A stretch of DNA of 64,000 bases from Yponomeuta sedellus (lineage: Eukaryota; Arthropoda; Insecta; Lepidoptera; Yponomeutidae). The stretch is from positions 10,579,198 to 10,643,197 of the forward strand of contig OW203731.1 in NCBI GenBank assembly GCA_934045075.1, read 5' to 3'. Positions 63,740 to 64,000 of this stretch are shown piece after piece (position 1 is the first letter of the stretch; the number at the start of each line of letters is the position of its first letter). The position numbers and the translations under genes are program-made. Under the pieces are notes generated by a model. The model saw only the letters and a list, made by a program, of their open reading frames with translations. It had not been told where the DNA came from and made no database searches.

Positions 63740-64000
63740 TGTTTTTTGGGTTGTTTTAAGACAATCTGAAGTGGATATTCGTAGTATGGAGTATACGTAA
63801 TACATTGGAATGGCGTGTGTGATATTGGGATGTAAAACCCATTCGGGAGAAGAGAAAACAAAACCACCTTCATCAGCTTCCATCGGTAAGACTCAAGTTT
63901 GTGTACTTTATAGTGGTTTTTCCCTTGAATTTTAACTATGACCTACTGGAATTGCAACATAGCTTTAATATCATTTGAGAATAGTATTTCAAAGTAATAA
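63740..64000 (+). mobile_element. 5' part of THAP-containing transposon (family A), right copy, cut by window edge
   Basis: Reverse complement of 8218-8480. Similarity runs to the last base, so the element continues outside the window. Confidence 0.65.
63810..63885 (+). CDS. THAP zinc-finger first exon, family A, right copy (partial)
   Basis: 76 bases, MACVILGCKTHSGEEK, phase 1, donor GTAAGA at 63886. It differs from the 8.3-kb copy at a few bases (Thr for Pro after GCK). Downstream exons may lie beyond the window. Confidence 0.62.

Overview
This window is nuclear DNA of an insect, most likely a moth or butterfly. Both host genes are clearly animal: a RecQ4-type helicase, and the type I regulatory subunit of protein kinase A (PKA) with seven spliced coding exons. 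The background is AT-rich. I recognise several interspersed repeats from memory as common in Lepidoptera: a LINE/SINE tail with the 'gaggcctatgt..cagcagtgg' core, the 'accgacttcaa..aggagg' repeat and the 'tttcgcatttataatatta' repeat. The species cannot be named from the sequence.

Layout. 8-3784 (-) is an uninterrupted RecQ4 ORF. 3962-7970 is a 4-kb imperfect palindrome; one arm carries a TA-flanked foldback element that the other arm lacks. 8.2-10.1 kb holds a THAP first exon of one transposon family, a hairpin repeat and a broken two-exon THAP gene. 11.5-13.5 kb (-) is an intron-containing DDE transposase that abuts a LINE reverse-transcriptase fragment. 14607-23270 is a Transib (RAG1-like) element with matching ends and a 5-bp target duplication. 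A Gypsy-type LTR retrotransposon (16926-21827) splits its transposase a few codons before the catalytic glutamate. That retrotransposon is itself split by a 443-bp MITE, giving three nested levels.

24.4-24.8 kb has small phase-consistent exons with a DHNY motif, the HCF-1-binding signature of THAP proteins. 25.2-30.7 kb holds a hairpin repeat with two insertions (one with 10-bp direct repeats), a DDE transposase relic, and a DDE element with inverted ends and TA duplication. 31.6-33.2 kb is a Penelope-like element with 200-bp inverted repeats and a 17-bp target duplication.

34010-45128 (-) is the PKA-RI gene. Its two 3'-most introns contain a 609-bp tandem duplication, a dead mariner and many small repeats. 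A complete RNase-H-bearing LINE (45302-50514) sits about 90 bp upstream of the PKA-RI start codon. It lies beside a 61-bp tail copy flanked by the same 12-bp target duplication. 50.5-64 kb is a cluster of minus-strand LINEs separated by THAP-exon transposon ends. The segment at the right edge is an inverted relative of 8.2-8.8 kb.

Only RecQ4 and PKA-RI look like conserved host genes. Nearly everything else is mobile DNA at various stages of decay, and nesting plus target duplications give a relative order of events. The most interesting items are the Transib element with an extra 142-codon ORF inside its ends, the repeated stand-alone THAP exons, the 4-kb palindrome, and the double use of one LINE target site beside the PKA-RI start.
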